From: Streptomyces canus 299MFChir4.1 | GTDB lineage: Bacteria; Actinomycetota; Actinomycetes; Streptomycetales; Streptomycetaceae | Length of the DNA: 33,923 nucleotides | Direction: 5' to 3' | NCBI RefSeq assembly: GCF_000383615.1 | Contig: NZ_KB911638.1 | Span: 1-33,923 of the forward strand | Shown: positions 15,454 through 23,510 of the stretch, piece after piece | Position numbering within the stretch: position 1 is the first letter of the stretch | Layout: each line of letters opens with the position of its first letter | Made by a program: the position numbers and the translations under genes | Notes under the pieces: generated by a model | Database searches by the model: none | Told to the model about the DNA's origin: nothing | Seen by the model: the letters and a program-made list of their open reading frames with translations, nothing else

Positions 15454-16329
15454 GTGATCGTTATTACTACGCCGACCGGTGACATCGGCCGACAGGTCCT
15501 GAACCGCGTCCTGGTCAGCGGTGAGGCCGTCCGGGTGATCGCCCGCGACTCCTCCCGCCTCCCGGAGCACGTGCGCGCGCAGGCGGAGGTGGTGGAGGGC
15601 TCACACGCCGACGCGGACACGATCGCGAAGGCACTGGAGGGCGCTGACCGGCTGTTCTGGCTGGTACCCCCGGCCGGCTTCCGGGACGCCGGCCCCGCCG
15701 GGCGCTACTACCTGGACTTCACTCGGGCCGCAGCCCAGGAAGCCGCGAGCCGAGGCGTGCGGATGGTGCACGTCACCTCCCTGGGGCACGGGTACAGCGG
15801 TGAGGCGGGACTTCTGTCGGCCGCGCTCGACATGGACGAGCTGATCGAGAGCACCGGCGTCCAGTACCGGGCCCTGGCGCTGCCGTTCTTCATGGAGAAC
15901 ATCCTCCGACAGGCCCAGCCGATCACCCAGCAGGGCGTGTTCTCCATGGCGAACACCGCCGACCGGCCCCTGCTGACCGTCGCCACCCACGACGTGGCCA
16001 CCGCGGCAGCAGCCCTTCTGCTGGACACCACCTGGAACGGCCAGGCCCGCGTTCCCTTGGCAAGCCCCGACAACCTGTCCCCCGACGCCATGGCTGAGAT
16101 CATCTCCGAAACCCTGGGCCGACCTGTGCGCTACCAGCAGGTGCCGCTCGCGGACTCCCAGGCCCGAATGGTGCAGCACGGCGCGAGCCCTTCGCTGGCC
16201 CAGGACATGGCCGACATGGTCAACGCGCAGAACAACGGCATCTACGACGCCGAACCCCACGGCCCGGCCTCCGCCTCCGACTTCCGCCAGTGGTGCCAGA
16301 ACGTCCTGAAGCCGGCCGTCCAGTCCTGA
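15454..16329 (+). CDS. NmrA-like NAD(P)-binding oxidoreductase
   Basis: Atypical short-chain dehydrogenase of 291 residues in the NmrA / quinone-oxidoreductase-2 group. The N-terminal strand and glycine-rich loop VIVITTPTGDIGRQVL bind the dinucleotide. DADTIAKALEGADRLFWLVP and VRMVHVTSLGHGYSGEAGLL follow, and LPFFMENILRQAQPI and ATHDVATAAAALLLD are characteristic. It lacks the Tyr-x-x-x-Lys of classical SDRs, as usual for the group. GTG 15454 is chosen because GGAG sits 6 bases upstream and the family normally begins MIVxTTPTG; upstream frames to 15370 look non-coding. It may be an NAD(P)H-dependent quinone reductase or a redox-sensing protein. Control by the divergent LysR gene is likely. 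Confidence 0.85.
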   Translation: MIVITTPTGDIGRQVLNRVLVSGEAVRVIARDSSRLPEHVRAQAEVVEGSHADADTIAKALEGADRLFWLVPPAGFRDAGPAGRYYLDFTRAAAQEAASRGVRMVHVTSLGHGYSGEAGLLSAALDMDELIESTGVQYRALALPFFMENILRQAQPITQQGVFSMANTADRPLLTVATHDVATAAAALLLDTTWNGQARVPLASPDNLSPDAMAEIISETLGRPVRYQQVPLADSQARMVQHGASPSLAQDMADMVNAQNNGIYDAEPHGPASASDFRQWCQNVLKPAVQS

Positions 16330-16345
16330 CCAGCACGCTCGTCAA

Positions 16346-16419
16346 TGCCCGGTACAGCCGACACCGGCACCGGCACCGGCACCGGCACCGGCACCGGAGG
16401 AACCTGTGCCCGGTACAGC
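16346..16419. repeat. Hexanucleotide microsatellite flanked by 13-bp direct repeats
   Basis: Six tandem CACCGG units occupy 16362-16397. The 13-mer TGCCCGGTACAGC occurs on both sides, at 16346-16358 and 16407-16419, exactly 61 bp apart. The tract lies in the 197-bp gap between the NmrA-like gene and the FUSC-type gene. On the plus strand it would read as His-Arg repeats if the downstream frame were extended, which is not supported as coding. Confidence 0.9.
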
Positions 16420-16526
16420 AGCCTCCGGCATGCGAGGAACCTGCCCCGCACTCCGGCATCGGGCGCATCCCGGCCATGCAGACGGCCCAGCACGCGCGCC
16501 CGAGGTGTCGGGGTGATCCTGGAGGG

Positions 16527-18737
16527 GTGAGGGGTGTCCCAGCCGGGTTGTTCCCGGCGGCTTACGCCGCTTCCGGCCAGCGGGCCGTGCGCGTGGCCCT
16601 GGCCGCTGCGATCGGCTTCTACCTCTTCCGCTACGGGCTGGACAATCCCGTTGCGGCCACGTACGCGCTGTTCGGCGCGGTGGCCCTGGGCGGACTCTCG
16701 CGGATCCCGGGGACCGGGCGGCAGCGCGCGGCCAGCATACTGTGGGTGCTTCCGGTGTGCTGGGTCCTGGTGGTCGTCGGCACCTGTCTCTCGGTGCGCA
16801 CCTGGAGCGCCGTCGCCGGGATGCTGGCGGTCGGCTTCGCGCTGGCCTTCTCCGCCGTGGGCGGACCGCGCCCGGCGGGCGTGGCACCGGGGCTCCAGCT
16901 GCTGTACATCCTGCCGTCGTTCCCGCCGTACGATCCCGGCTCGCTCGACGAGCGGCTGCTCGGGACGACGACCGGGCTGGTGCTGCTGATCGCCACCGAG
17001 GCGCTGATCTTCCCCGAGCCCTCCCCGACGCCGTACCGGGAGCGGACGGCTCGCGCCGCACGGACTGCGGCCCACTGCGCCCGAACCCTGGCCGTGCCGC
17101 CGTATGTCCTCAAGACCCAGGACCGCAGCGCGGCGGAAGAGACCGGCCGGGGGCTGCGGTCGCTGATGGTGCCCGAGGCGGAGCGTCCGGCCGGTCCCGG
17201 TGTGCGGGTTCGGGCCCTCGCCCACACCGGCCTCGCCGTCCGTACGCTCCTGAATCGCCTGGCGTGGCCGAGGGCTCCGTCCCGGGCGCAGGAGCGCGAG
17301 GTGGCGGCCGTGCTGCGGGCGGCGGCGGACCTCGCGACGGCGACGGCGGAGTGTCTGCGCGCAGGGACCTCGCCGGTGGGGCCGTACGACGAGTTGTCCT
17401 CGGCACGTGCCACGCTGTCGGCCCTGTCCGCGGGGACGTCCGACTCGGAGGCCGCGCCCCGGGCCGGATTCACGCCTGCTGTGCTGCGCAGGCATGCGGC
17501 TGTGCTGGAGATCGCGGACGCCGCGCTGGCCATGGGGGCGGCGGCCGACCGTGCCGTACGCGGACGGCATGCCGAGGTGGAGGTGGCGACGGAACGCTTC
17601 TGGTACGCCACCGTGCCGGCCCCGGTGCTGTGGTGGCACAGGCTGCGCGGCCATGCCGGACGCCGGTCGGTGTTCTTCCAGAACGCGGTGCGGATCGCGC
17701 TGGCCCTCACGGCGGCGCGACTCGTCGCGGGAATCGACACCCTGCCGCACGGCTTCTGGGCCATGCTCGCCACGCTCAGTCTCACCAGGACCACCCTGGA
17801 GGCGACCCGTCACACCATCCGGCTCGCGCTCACGGGCACGCTGGCCGGGGCGCTGCTGACCGCCGCGACACTGACCCTGGTGGGCACCCACACCAACGTC
17901 TACGCCGTGCTGCTGCCCCTGTGGATGCTGCTCGCCTTCACCGTCGGGCCGGTGCGGGGTGTCGGGTGGGCCCAAGGGCTGTTCACCGTGCTGGTGGCCC
18001 TGGTGTTCGCGCAGCTGGCTCCGTCCACCTGGCAGCTCGCGGAGGTGCGCATGCTCGACGTGCTGATCGGCAGCACGATCGGCGCCGTGTTCGGGCTGCT
18101 CGCGTGGCCGCGGGGCGCTCATGACGAGATGCGCCGCGCGGCCGCCGAACTCATGCGCACGGCCGCGGAGGTCGTGGTGGCCACGACCTCGTCGGTGGCG
18201 GGCGGTGCCGCCACGATCGTGCCGACGGCCGCGCCGGGGCAACGGTCTCTGCACCACGCGCTCGTCCTCGCCGAGTCGGCCTACGCGCAGTTCCAGAGCG
18301 AGCCCACAACCTTGACGGGCGCCTGGCGCGGTTACCCGGCGTCGGTGGACTGGCAGGCGACGCTCATCGCCGGCCACCACACCCTGTGGGGCTCCGAACG
18401 GCTCCTGACTCCGCCCGTCACCGTGCTGCCCGCCGCGACATCGCGGATGGTGGAGGCGCTCGGCGAACGCATGGCCGGGCGGATGCTGCTGGTCTCCGCG
18501 GCCCTGGATCCGGGCGGGGACACCCCGCCCACGCCGGTACCGCGGATCGATCCGGTGCACCCCGAGTTCGACGCCGAGCCGGCGGGCGCGCCCCGCCGGT
18601 ACTACGCCGTCGTCGAGTGGCTGGAATCCCTCGCCGCCGATCTGACACGGATCTCCCGCGGGGCTTCACCGGAGGCCGCCGACTCGCACGCCGTCGCCCG
18701 CTCCGGGGGCAGCGGCAGCTCTTGCGAACCCGCCTGA
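16527..18737 (+). CDS. FUSC-family (aromatic acid exporter/YccS-like) membrane protein
   Basis: Membrane protein of about 736 residues with two similar membrane bundles. The first (about 15-165) includes RVALAAAIGFYLFRYGL and PVAATYALFGAVALGG. A basic cytoplasmic domain of about 230 residues follows. The second bundle (about 390-560) carries AVRIALALTAARLVAGIDTL, HGFWAMLATLSLTR, GTLAGALLTAATLTLVG and VLIGSTIGAVFGLLAWPRGA, the most diagnostic FUSC-like parts. A soluble C-terminal domain ends in a Gly/Ser-rich tail. Family members export aromatic carboxylates or are linked to envelope stress; the substrate here is unknown. The start is uncertain: GTG 16527 has GGAGG only one base upstream, ATG 16476 has none, and TTG 16548 is also possible. 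It converges on the DHA2 exporter with 19 bp between stops. Confidence 0.82.
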   Translation: MRGVPAGLFPAAYAASGQRAVRVALAAAIGFYLFRYGLDNPVAATYALFGAVALGGLSRIPGTGRQRAASILWVLPVCWVLVVVGTCLSVRTWSAVAGMLAVGFALAFSAVGGPRPAGVAPGLQLLYILPSFPPYDPGSLDERLLGTTTGLVLLIATEALIFPEPSPTPYRERTARAARTAAHCARTLAVPPYVLKTQDRSAAEETGRGLRSLMVPEAERPAGPGVRVRALAHTGLAVRTLLNRLAWPRAPSRAQEREVAAVLRAAADLATATAECLRAGTSPVGPYDELSSARATLSALSAGTSDSEAAPRAGFTPAVLRRHAAVLEIADAALAMGAAADRAVRGRHAEVEVATERFWYATVPAPVLWWHRLRGHAGRRSVFFQNAVRIALALTAARLVAGIDTLPHGFWAMLATLSLTRTTLEATRHTIRLALTGTLAGALLTAATLTLVGTHTNVYAVLLPLWMLLAFTVGPVRGVGWAQGLFTVLVALVFAQLAPSTWQLAEVRMLDVLIGSTIGAVFGLLAWPRGAHDEMRRAAAELMRTAAEVVVATTSSVAGGAATIVPTAAPGQRSLHHALVLAESAYAQFQSEPTTLTGAWRGYPASVDWQATLIAGHHTLWGSERLLTPPVTVLPAATSRMVEALGERMAGRMLLVSAALDPGGDTPPTPVPRIDPVHPEFDAEPAGAPRRYYAVVEWLESLAADLTRISRGASPEAADSHAVARSGGSGSSCEPA

Positions 18738-18756
18738 CACGGGCGGCTGGTGACGA

Positions 18757-20388
18757 TCAGTCGGTCTTCGTGGGGGCCTGCCGGTGCGGCGCCTCGACGG
18801 ATGAGGCCCCGGCCGCGGCCTCGGTGCCGCCCGGGTGCCACAGCGCGCACAGGAACGCAATCCCCAGCGCGATGGCCATGCCGTAGAAGACCCACTGGTT
18901 CGCCTCGGCGAAGTCCAAGCGCACCGCGCTGACGATGTCGCGCATCTGGTCGGCCGTCGCGCCGGTGCCCGAAGGCGGGTTGGCGTCGCCGCTGCCCGTG
19001 ATGGAGCTGCTGACGCGGTGAGCGGTTTCCCGGGCCTGTTCGGCCGACAGGCCCCGCGCCCGCAGGGTGTCCGTCACCTTCGCGCGCGTGGCATGGGTGA
19101 GCATGGTGCCGAAGACGGCCATGCCTACGCTCGCGGCGTAGTTCCGCACCGTTTGTGTGACGCCGGTGACCTCGCCGTAGGACGGCCCGATCGCACGGTT
19201 GACGGCGTCCGTGGAGGCGGGAGCCAGAATGAAGCCGATGCCCGCTCCGGCCAGGGCCGCGTACGGCCACTGGTCGTGCATGGACAGGTCGGTCAGCTTG
19301 CCCGCCCACAGGGCGAACCCGACGCAGCCCAAGACGCCACCCGCCTTCAGCGCCGGACGAGCGCCCCGCTGATCGAGGATCCGCCCGCCCCACTGCGAGG
19401 CGATGGCGAAGCCCGCGAAGACATACAGCAGGAACAGCGCTGCCTGGTTGGGCGAGGCGCTGAGCGAGACCTGTGCGTACACGGACGCGAAGAAGAACAG
19501 CGGAACGAACGCGAGCATGGCGAAGAACAGCACCACCGAGTCGATGGTGAAGCCCCTGTCCCGGAAGACGCGCAGGTCGACCAGAGGATGCTGGACGCCC
19601 CGCTCGTAGCGGACGAAAACGGCGAGGATCGCCAGGCCGCCCACGACGCAAAGCCAGGTGGCCGGGCTGTCCCAGCCCCAGGAGTAGGCCTGCTGGAACC
19701 CGAGAACACTCAGTCCCATGCCGGCTGCCATGAGAGCGGCTCCCACGATGTCCAGGGTGCCCGCCCGTCTGCGGTCGGCGATGTGCGCCATCGCGGTGAG
19801 TATCAGCGCGACCACGGCCACGGGGACGTTGACCCAGAACACCGCACGCCACGTCCATGCCGCCGTCAGCCAGCCGCCCAGCAGCGGTCCGACGGCGGTC
19901 AGTGCGCCGGACAGCCCGAAGAACAGCGCGAGGGCACGGCCGCGCCGCTCGGCCGGGAACACCGCCACGACCACGGCGAGCGCGGCGGGGAACAGCAGCG
20001 CCGCCCCGGCCCCTTGGACAGCACGGAACCCGATGAGCCAGCCCTGCGCGGCCTCCCCCTTGGGGACACAGCCGCACATCACCGAGGACACGACGAACAC
20101 CAGCACGCCGATGACCACGATCCGGCGCGGACCGTACAGGTCGGCGAGGCGGCCGCCGACGGCGAAGAAGGCGGCCAGTGCCAGAAGATATGCGTTGATC
20201 ACCCACTGCATGCCGGACGCTGAGAGGTCCAGCTCGCGAACGATGTCCGGGGCGGCGATCGAGACGATGGTCTGATCGATGAACGTCATCGCAACCGCGA
20301 ACATCATGGCCGCGAGAGCCAGCGTCTGCTGATGCACCGAGTGAGGCGCGGGCGTAGTGCCAGCACCCTTGAGGCGTGTGTCACTCAC
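18757..20388 (-). CDS. DHA2-family (EmrB/QacA) MFS drug exporter
   Basis: Fourteen-TM proton antiporter of 543 residues. TM1 carries AMTFIDQTIVSIAAPDI with the conserved Asp of DHA2 proteins. Motif A is GGRLADLYGPRR, motif B lies in GFRAVQGAGAALLFPAAL and motif C in TAVGPLLGGWLTAAWTWR. The later helices include FFAMLAFVPLFFFASVYAQ, and the large loop before TM14 (SITGSGDANPPSGTGATADQ) is usual in actinobacterial members. GTG 20388 gives a short cytoplasmic N-terminus; the frame is open to 20463 but that extension is proline- and arginine-rich and unlikely. GGAAGG lies immediately upstream of the chosen start. There is no adjacent TetR/MarR gene, so its regulator is not evident. It probably exports antibiotics or other toxic compounds. 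Confidence 0.92.
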   Translation of the reverse strand: MSDTRLKGAGTTPAPHSVHQQTLALAAMMFAVAMTFIDQTIVSIAAPDIVRELDLSASGMQWVINAYLLALAAFFAVGGRLADLYGPRRIVVIGVLVFVVSSVMCGCVPKGEAAQGWLIGFRAVQGAGAALLFPAALAVVVAVFPAERRGRALALFFGLSGALTAVGPLLGGWLTAAWTWRAVFWVNVPVAVVALILTAMAHIADRRRAGTLDIVGAALMAAGMGLSVLGFQQAYSWGWDSPATWLCVVGGLAILAVFVRYERGVQHPLVDLRVFRDRGFTIDSVVLFFAMLAFVPLFFFASVYAQVSLSASPNQAALFLLYVFAGFAIASQWGGRILDQRGARPALKAGGVLGCVGFALWAGKLTDLSMHDQWPYAALAGAGIGFILAPASTDAVNRAIGPSYGEVTGVTQTVRNYAASVGMAVFGTMLTHATRAKVTDTLRARGLSAEQARETAHRVSSSITGSGDANPPSGTGATADQMRDIVSAVRLDFAEANQWVFYGMAIALGIAFLCALWHPGGTEAAAGASSVEAPHRQAPTKTD

Positions 20389-20553
20389 CCTTCCAGTCTG
20401 CCTCCGCCTGGGCGAGGCCGCAGCGGCAGAGCGGGGTACGGCGGGCGCCTGTACGGCGGACACACATCAGGTTCTGCCTGCAAGACCGACAGGACCTCAT
20501 GCCGCACCGGCGCTCGGCGGAGAAGACCCGCACTATCCAGGCGTGCGTGGCGC

Positions 20554-20580
20554 GCAGGGCGTGCAGGGCGTGCAGGGCGT
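20554..20580. repeat. 9-bp tandem repeat, three exact copies
   Basis: GCAGGGCGT is repeated three times head to tail, with partial extension on both sides. It lies about 165 bp upstream of the DHA2 exporter start, on that gene's 5' side. Confidence 0.85.
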
Positions 20581-20711
20581 GCGCTGACGGTGTGTCACAT
20601 GCGGGTTCTGTCCGGGCCGTTGCTGTTCAGGCCGAGACACTGGGCAAAAGGCGGCAGGCTTTCGCCGGGGAGTGGATGGCACCCGGTCGGCATACGGCTA
20701 GTCGTCAGCTG

Positions 20712-20733
20712 CCCGCCGGGGCTCACCGGCGGG
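20712..20733. terminator. GC-rich hairpin, possible terminator or regulatory structure
   Basis: CCCGCCGG and CCGGCGGG form a perfect 8-bp stem around the loop GGCTCA. It stands between divergent genes, where no transcript is expected to end, and no T-run follows. It could be an operator, an end point for a lost gene or a leader structure. Confidence 0.35.
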
Positions 20734-20900
20734 AGGGCGGGCGGGGGCCTTCGGTGAAAGCGCCGGTCACAATCGCCTGTGCGGGATCGTGACCAGCACG
20801 GTCCCCGCGACCGGACCCACCACGTCGTACAGGCCCCCTGCTCTGCACGGCCGCAGGCATCGGCGGGGAATGAACGCCGACCTTGATTGTTGAAAAGGGT

Positions 20901-21923
20901 ATGAAGAAGATCGGGTTCCTGTCTTTCGGACACTGGACGCCGTCGCCCCACTCGCAGACGCGCTCGGCAGCGGATTCGCTTCTCCAGGCGATCGACCTCG
21001 CTGTCGCCGCGGAGGAGCTGGGCGCCGACGGCGCGTACTTCCGCGTCCATCACTTCGCACGGCAGCACGCCTCGCCGTTCCCGCTGCTCGCCGCCATCGG
21101 CGCACGTACCAGCCGGATCGAGATCGGCACCGGCGTGATCGACATGCGCTACGAGAACCCGCTGTACATGGCCGAGGACGCCGCAGCCGCGGACCTGATC
21201 TCCGGTGGCCGACTGCAGCTCGGCCTCAGCCGGGGATCCCCGGAGCAGGTCATCGACGGCTGGCGCCACTTCGGGCATCTGCCGGCCGAAGGAGCCACCG
21301 ACGCCGACATGGCACGCGCCCACACCGAGCGGCTCCTCGACGTGCTCACGGGCGAGGGCTTTGCGCAGCCCAACCCCAATCCCATGTTCTCCAATCCACC
21401 AGGGCTGCTGCGCATCGAACCGCACTCCGAAGGCCTCAGGGACCGTATCTGGTGGGGATCCAGCTCGAACGCCACCGCCGCGTGGGCAGCCACGCTCGGA
21501 ATGAACCTGCAGAGTTCGACCCTCAAGGACGACGAAAGCGGCGAACCACTGCACGTCCAGCAGCGTAAGCAGATCGAGGCCTACCGTGAGGCCTGGCGCG
21601 AGGCGGGGCACACCCGCGAACCGCGGGTGTCGGTCAGCCGCAGCATTTTCGCGCTGGTAGACGACCGTGACCGCGCCTACTTCGGCCGTGAGGGCAACTC
21701 CAAGGACCAGATCGGCTACATCGACGCCAACACCCGCGCGATCTTCGGCCGTTCGTATGCTGCCGAACCCGACGTGCTGGTCAAGCAACTCGCCGAGGAC
21801 GAGGCGGTCGCCGCCGCCGACACACTCCTCCTCACCGTGCCGAACCAGCTCGGAGTCGCCTACAACGCCCACGTGATCGAGAGCATTCTGACCCACGTCG
21901 CTCCGGCCCTGGGCTGGCGCTGA
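20901..21923 (+). CDS. LLM-class flavin-dependent oxidoreductase (luciferase-like)
   Basis: Bacterial-luciferase-like monooxygenase of 340 residues using FMNH2 or F420, with a TIM-barrel fold. Visible landmarks are IGFLSFGHWTPSP (strand 1), LAVAAEELGADGAYFRVHHF, LLAAIGARTSRIEIGTGVID and MAEDAAAADLISGGRLQLGL with SRGSPEQVIDG. RIWWGSSSNATAAWAATLGM follows, then SVSRSIFALVDDRDRAYF and the C-terminal VAYNAHVIESILTHVAPALG. The frame opens with TTG 20883, but ATG 20901 precedes the first barrel strand directly (MKKIGFLSFG), with GAAAAGGG a short distance upstream. It stands alone, divergent from the exporter and convergent with the GNAT gene. Substrate not deducible; family members oxidise alkanes, aldehydes or natural-product intermediates. 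Confidence 0.88.
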   Translation: MKKIGFLSFGHWTPSPHSQTRSAADSLLQAIDLAVAAEELGADGAYFRVHHFARQHASPFPLLAAIGARTSRIEIGTGVIDMRYENPLYMAEDAAAADLISGGRLQLGLSRGSPEQVIDGWRHFGHLPAEGATDADMARAHTERLLDVLTGEGFAQPNPNPMFSNPPGLLRIEPHSEGLRDRIWWGSSSNATAAWAATLGMNLQSSTLKDDESGEPLHVQQRKQIEAYREAWREAGHTREPRVSVSRSIFALVDDRDRAYFGREGNSKDQIGYIDANTRAIFGRSYAAEPDVLVKQLAEDEAVAAADTLLLTVPNQLGVAYNAHVIESILTHVAPALGWR

Positions 21924-22122
21924 GCACGGCGGCGGGTCGTGCACGGCAAGAAGTGAGCCAGGCGCGCCCACACGCCTGATCCGTGGAGCCGCCGGCCCGC
22001 ACCAAGGAGAAACTGCGGCGCCGGCGGCGTACGCCCCCCACACAAGCGGTCGACGCACCAGTGCTGTTCAGGACGGCCCTGGACAGGGCAGGCGGCCGCC
22101 TCACGGATCTGAAACCATGTCA

Positions 22123-22142
22123 ACCAGCCCTGACCTGCTGGT
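22123..22142. terminator. Weak hairpin between convergent genes
   Basis: ACCAGC and GCTGGT pair around CCTGACCT, 200 bp after the LLM stop and 21 bp beyond the GNAT stop. It may end one or both transcripts but lacks a T-run. Otherwise 21924-22163 contains nothing recognisable. Confidence 0.3.
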
Positions 22143-22163
22143 CAGCCACCCCCAGCGGGAACC

Positions 22164-22994
22164 TCAATCAGGCGGACCGCCTGCCCGAGATGATCGCTGA
22201 CCAGTCGGCGGCAGGACGAGCTGTTCAGGGGCGGTGATCACCGTCAGGTACTCCTCTGTGCGGAAGCCGACCGCGGCGTACACGGGTTCGCCCATCTTGG
22301 ACGCGCAGAGGTAGGCCGTGCCGGCACCTGCGGCGAAGCCTGCACGGATCATCTCCAGCGTGAGGGCCCGCCCGTAACCCCGCCGCCTGTAGTCCGGGAG
22401 CGTGGTGATGTTGAAAAGGCCTGTCAGATCACCGGAAATCGCCGTCATGCCCGTTCCCACGGGTACGCCATCCAGCTCCGCAAGGTAGAACGTGATCCCG
22501 TCCATCCGCCCCAGGGACGGATCAGCGAATACCTGGAACAGCTCGTGAGGCGCTTCGAAGCCTTCCGCCACAGTCTTGGCATACAGAGCGAGCTCATCGA
22601 CCCCCACCGGCCGCACCCGCAGGCCACCGGAGACCGGTTCCGTCGGCAGTCCCAGGTCGGAGCGTCGGACCATGAGCGGCTCCCGCTCGAAATGAGTCAG
22701 GCCGTGCAGTGCTGCCGCCTCGGTGACGAGGGGACCCGGAATCCCCCGGACGTGGATGCTCCAGGGAAACTCCCACGGGCTTTCCGCGGCCGCCAAAGCG
22801 GTTATCTCTTCGGCGCTGGGTTCCAGGCTGGGGCTGATGATCGCGTTCAGCGCGGCAATCGGCGCCCCGGAGATCGCGAGCACGGCGCCCCGCGGACCTC
22901 TTCGGGTGCGCCCCGTGGTTGCAACGGCCAGGTCCTCGAACACTGCGGCATAGGCGGACGCGACCGCCGCCAACGGGTCGTCTGTTTGGTTCAC
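22164..22994 (-). CDS. GNAT-family N-acetyltransferase
   Basis: Protein of 276 residues with the GNAT fold in its C-terminal half (about 135-265). VRPVGVDELALYAKTVAEGF begins the domain. ITFYLAELDGVPVGTGMTAI is strand 4, and GLFNITTLPDYRRRGYGRAL contains the acetyl-CoA-binding R-R-x-G-x-G loop; LCASKMGEPVYAAVGFRTEE is the usual end. The N-terminal half (SAYAAVFEDLAVATTGRTRR, PLVTEAAALHGLTHFEREPL) resembles tandem-GNAT proteins in which the first module is degenerate. GTG 22994 is the first start matching the protein-like region. A 15-bp palindrome, CAGGCGGACCGCCTG (22169-22183), covers the last codons. Acceptor unknown. Confidence 0.82.
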   Translation of the reverse strand: MNQTDDPLAAVASAYAAVFEDLAVATTGRTRRGPRGAVLAISGAPIAALNAIISPSLEPSAEEITALAAAESPWEFPWSIHVRGIPGPLVTEAAALHGLTHFEREPLMVRRSDLGLPTEPVSGGLRVRPVGVDELALYAKTVAEGFEAPHELFQVFADPSLGRMDGITFYLAELDGVPVGTGMTAISGDLTGLFNITTLPDYRRRGYGRALTLEMIRAGFAAGAGTAYLCASKMGEPVYAAVGFRTEEYLTVITAPEQLVLPPTGQRSSRAGGPPD

Positions 22995-23073
22995 AGGGCG
23001 ATGGCTTCCGGCAGGCGGGACGGCCGGACGAGATCCGCGTGGTCGGCCTCGACCGATCGGGTGGTGCGGTGCG

Positions 23074-23364
23074 GTGCCGCAAGCGGTGGAGGTGCTGCTC
23101 GACCTCTCGTCCATGGACGAGATCGGCTACGACGCCACGCGAGAGGTGAGTGCGGCACACATCTCTTCGCCGGATGGCGCCGACGGCAACGATGTGGCGG
23201 ACTCGATTCGGCGGGACGCGCAGACGCAGTGGCAGCCGGTCGGCACCTGCCGCATCGACAATGATCCGCGGACGGTGGTGGGGCCGGAGCTCGCGGTGAG
23301 CAGCGTGGAGAACCTCATGGTCGCCAACGCACCTGTTGTGCCGGCGATCGGCGCTGCCGAGTGA
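23074..23364 (+). pseudogene. GMC-type oxidoreductase, C-terminal remnant
   Basis: The 96-residue frame contains VADSIRRDAQTQWQPVGTCR, then PRTVVGPELAVSSVENLMVA and NAPVVPAIGAAE. This corresponds to the C-terminal substrate domain of glucose-methanol-choline flavoenzymes, whose motif is TxWHPVGTCRMG, PELRVxGVxxLRVxDASVMP. The catalytic His of that motif is Gln here, and the protein stops before the final NPTxxxxxIGE segment. The FAD-binding N-terminal 400 residues are missing. It abuts the GNAT gene on the opposite strand. Non-functional remnant. Confidence 0.72.
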
Positions 23365-23510
23365 ACAACCCCTTGTCATTCCGGGGCGGTTACTGGGCGC
23401 TGCGCATGATCAGCAGCTGGTCGGCGAACGACGCACGGGCCGATCCGGCGGCCTGCCGCAGGTCGATATCGACCCGCGATGTTGCTGTTGCCGGCGAACT
23501 CGGATTGGAA

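Larger units (their letters stand above)
20389..20900. other. Intergenic region between divergent exporter and LLM gene
   Basis: About 510 bp with no convincing gene on either strand. It should hold the promoters of both divergent genes. Recognisable structure is limited to a 9-bp triplet repeat (20554-20580) and a GC-rich hairpin (20712-20733), listed separately. Open frames through it are shadows without start signals. Confidence 0.5.

Noticed and set aside
16242..18560. 772-codon open frame antisense to the FUSC gene
   Set aside because: Low-complexity Arg/Gly/His product without recognisable motifs; the plus strand has coherent TM segments.
18602..20206. 534-codon minus-strand and 462-codon plus-strand frames over the DHA2 exporter
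   Set aside because: Both are shadows of the exporter and lack protein-like composition.
22169..22183. CAGGCGGACCGCCTG palindrome at the GNAT 3' end as an operator
   Set aside because: It lies over the last codons of the gene, far from any start; a chance GC palindrome or weak terminator element is as likely.
21983..22237. 84-codon plus-strand frame overlapping the GNAT 3' end
   Set aside because: No ribosome site, Arg/Pro-rich product, and antisense to a well-supported gene.
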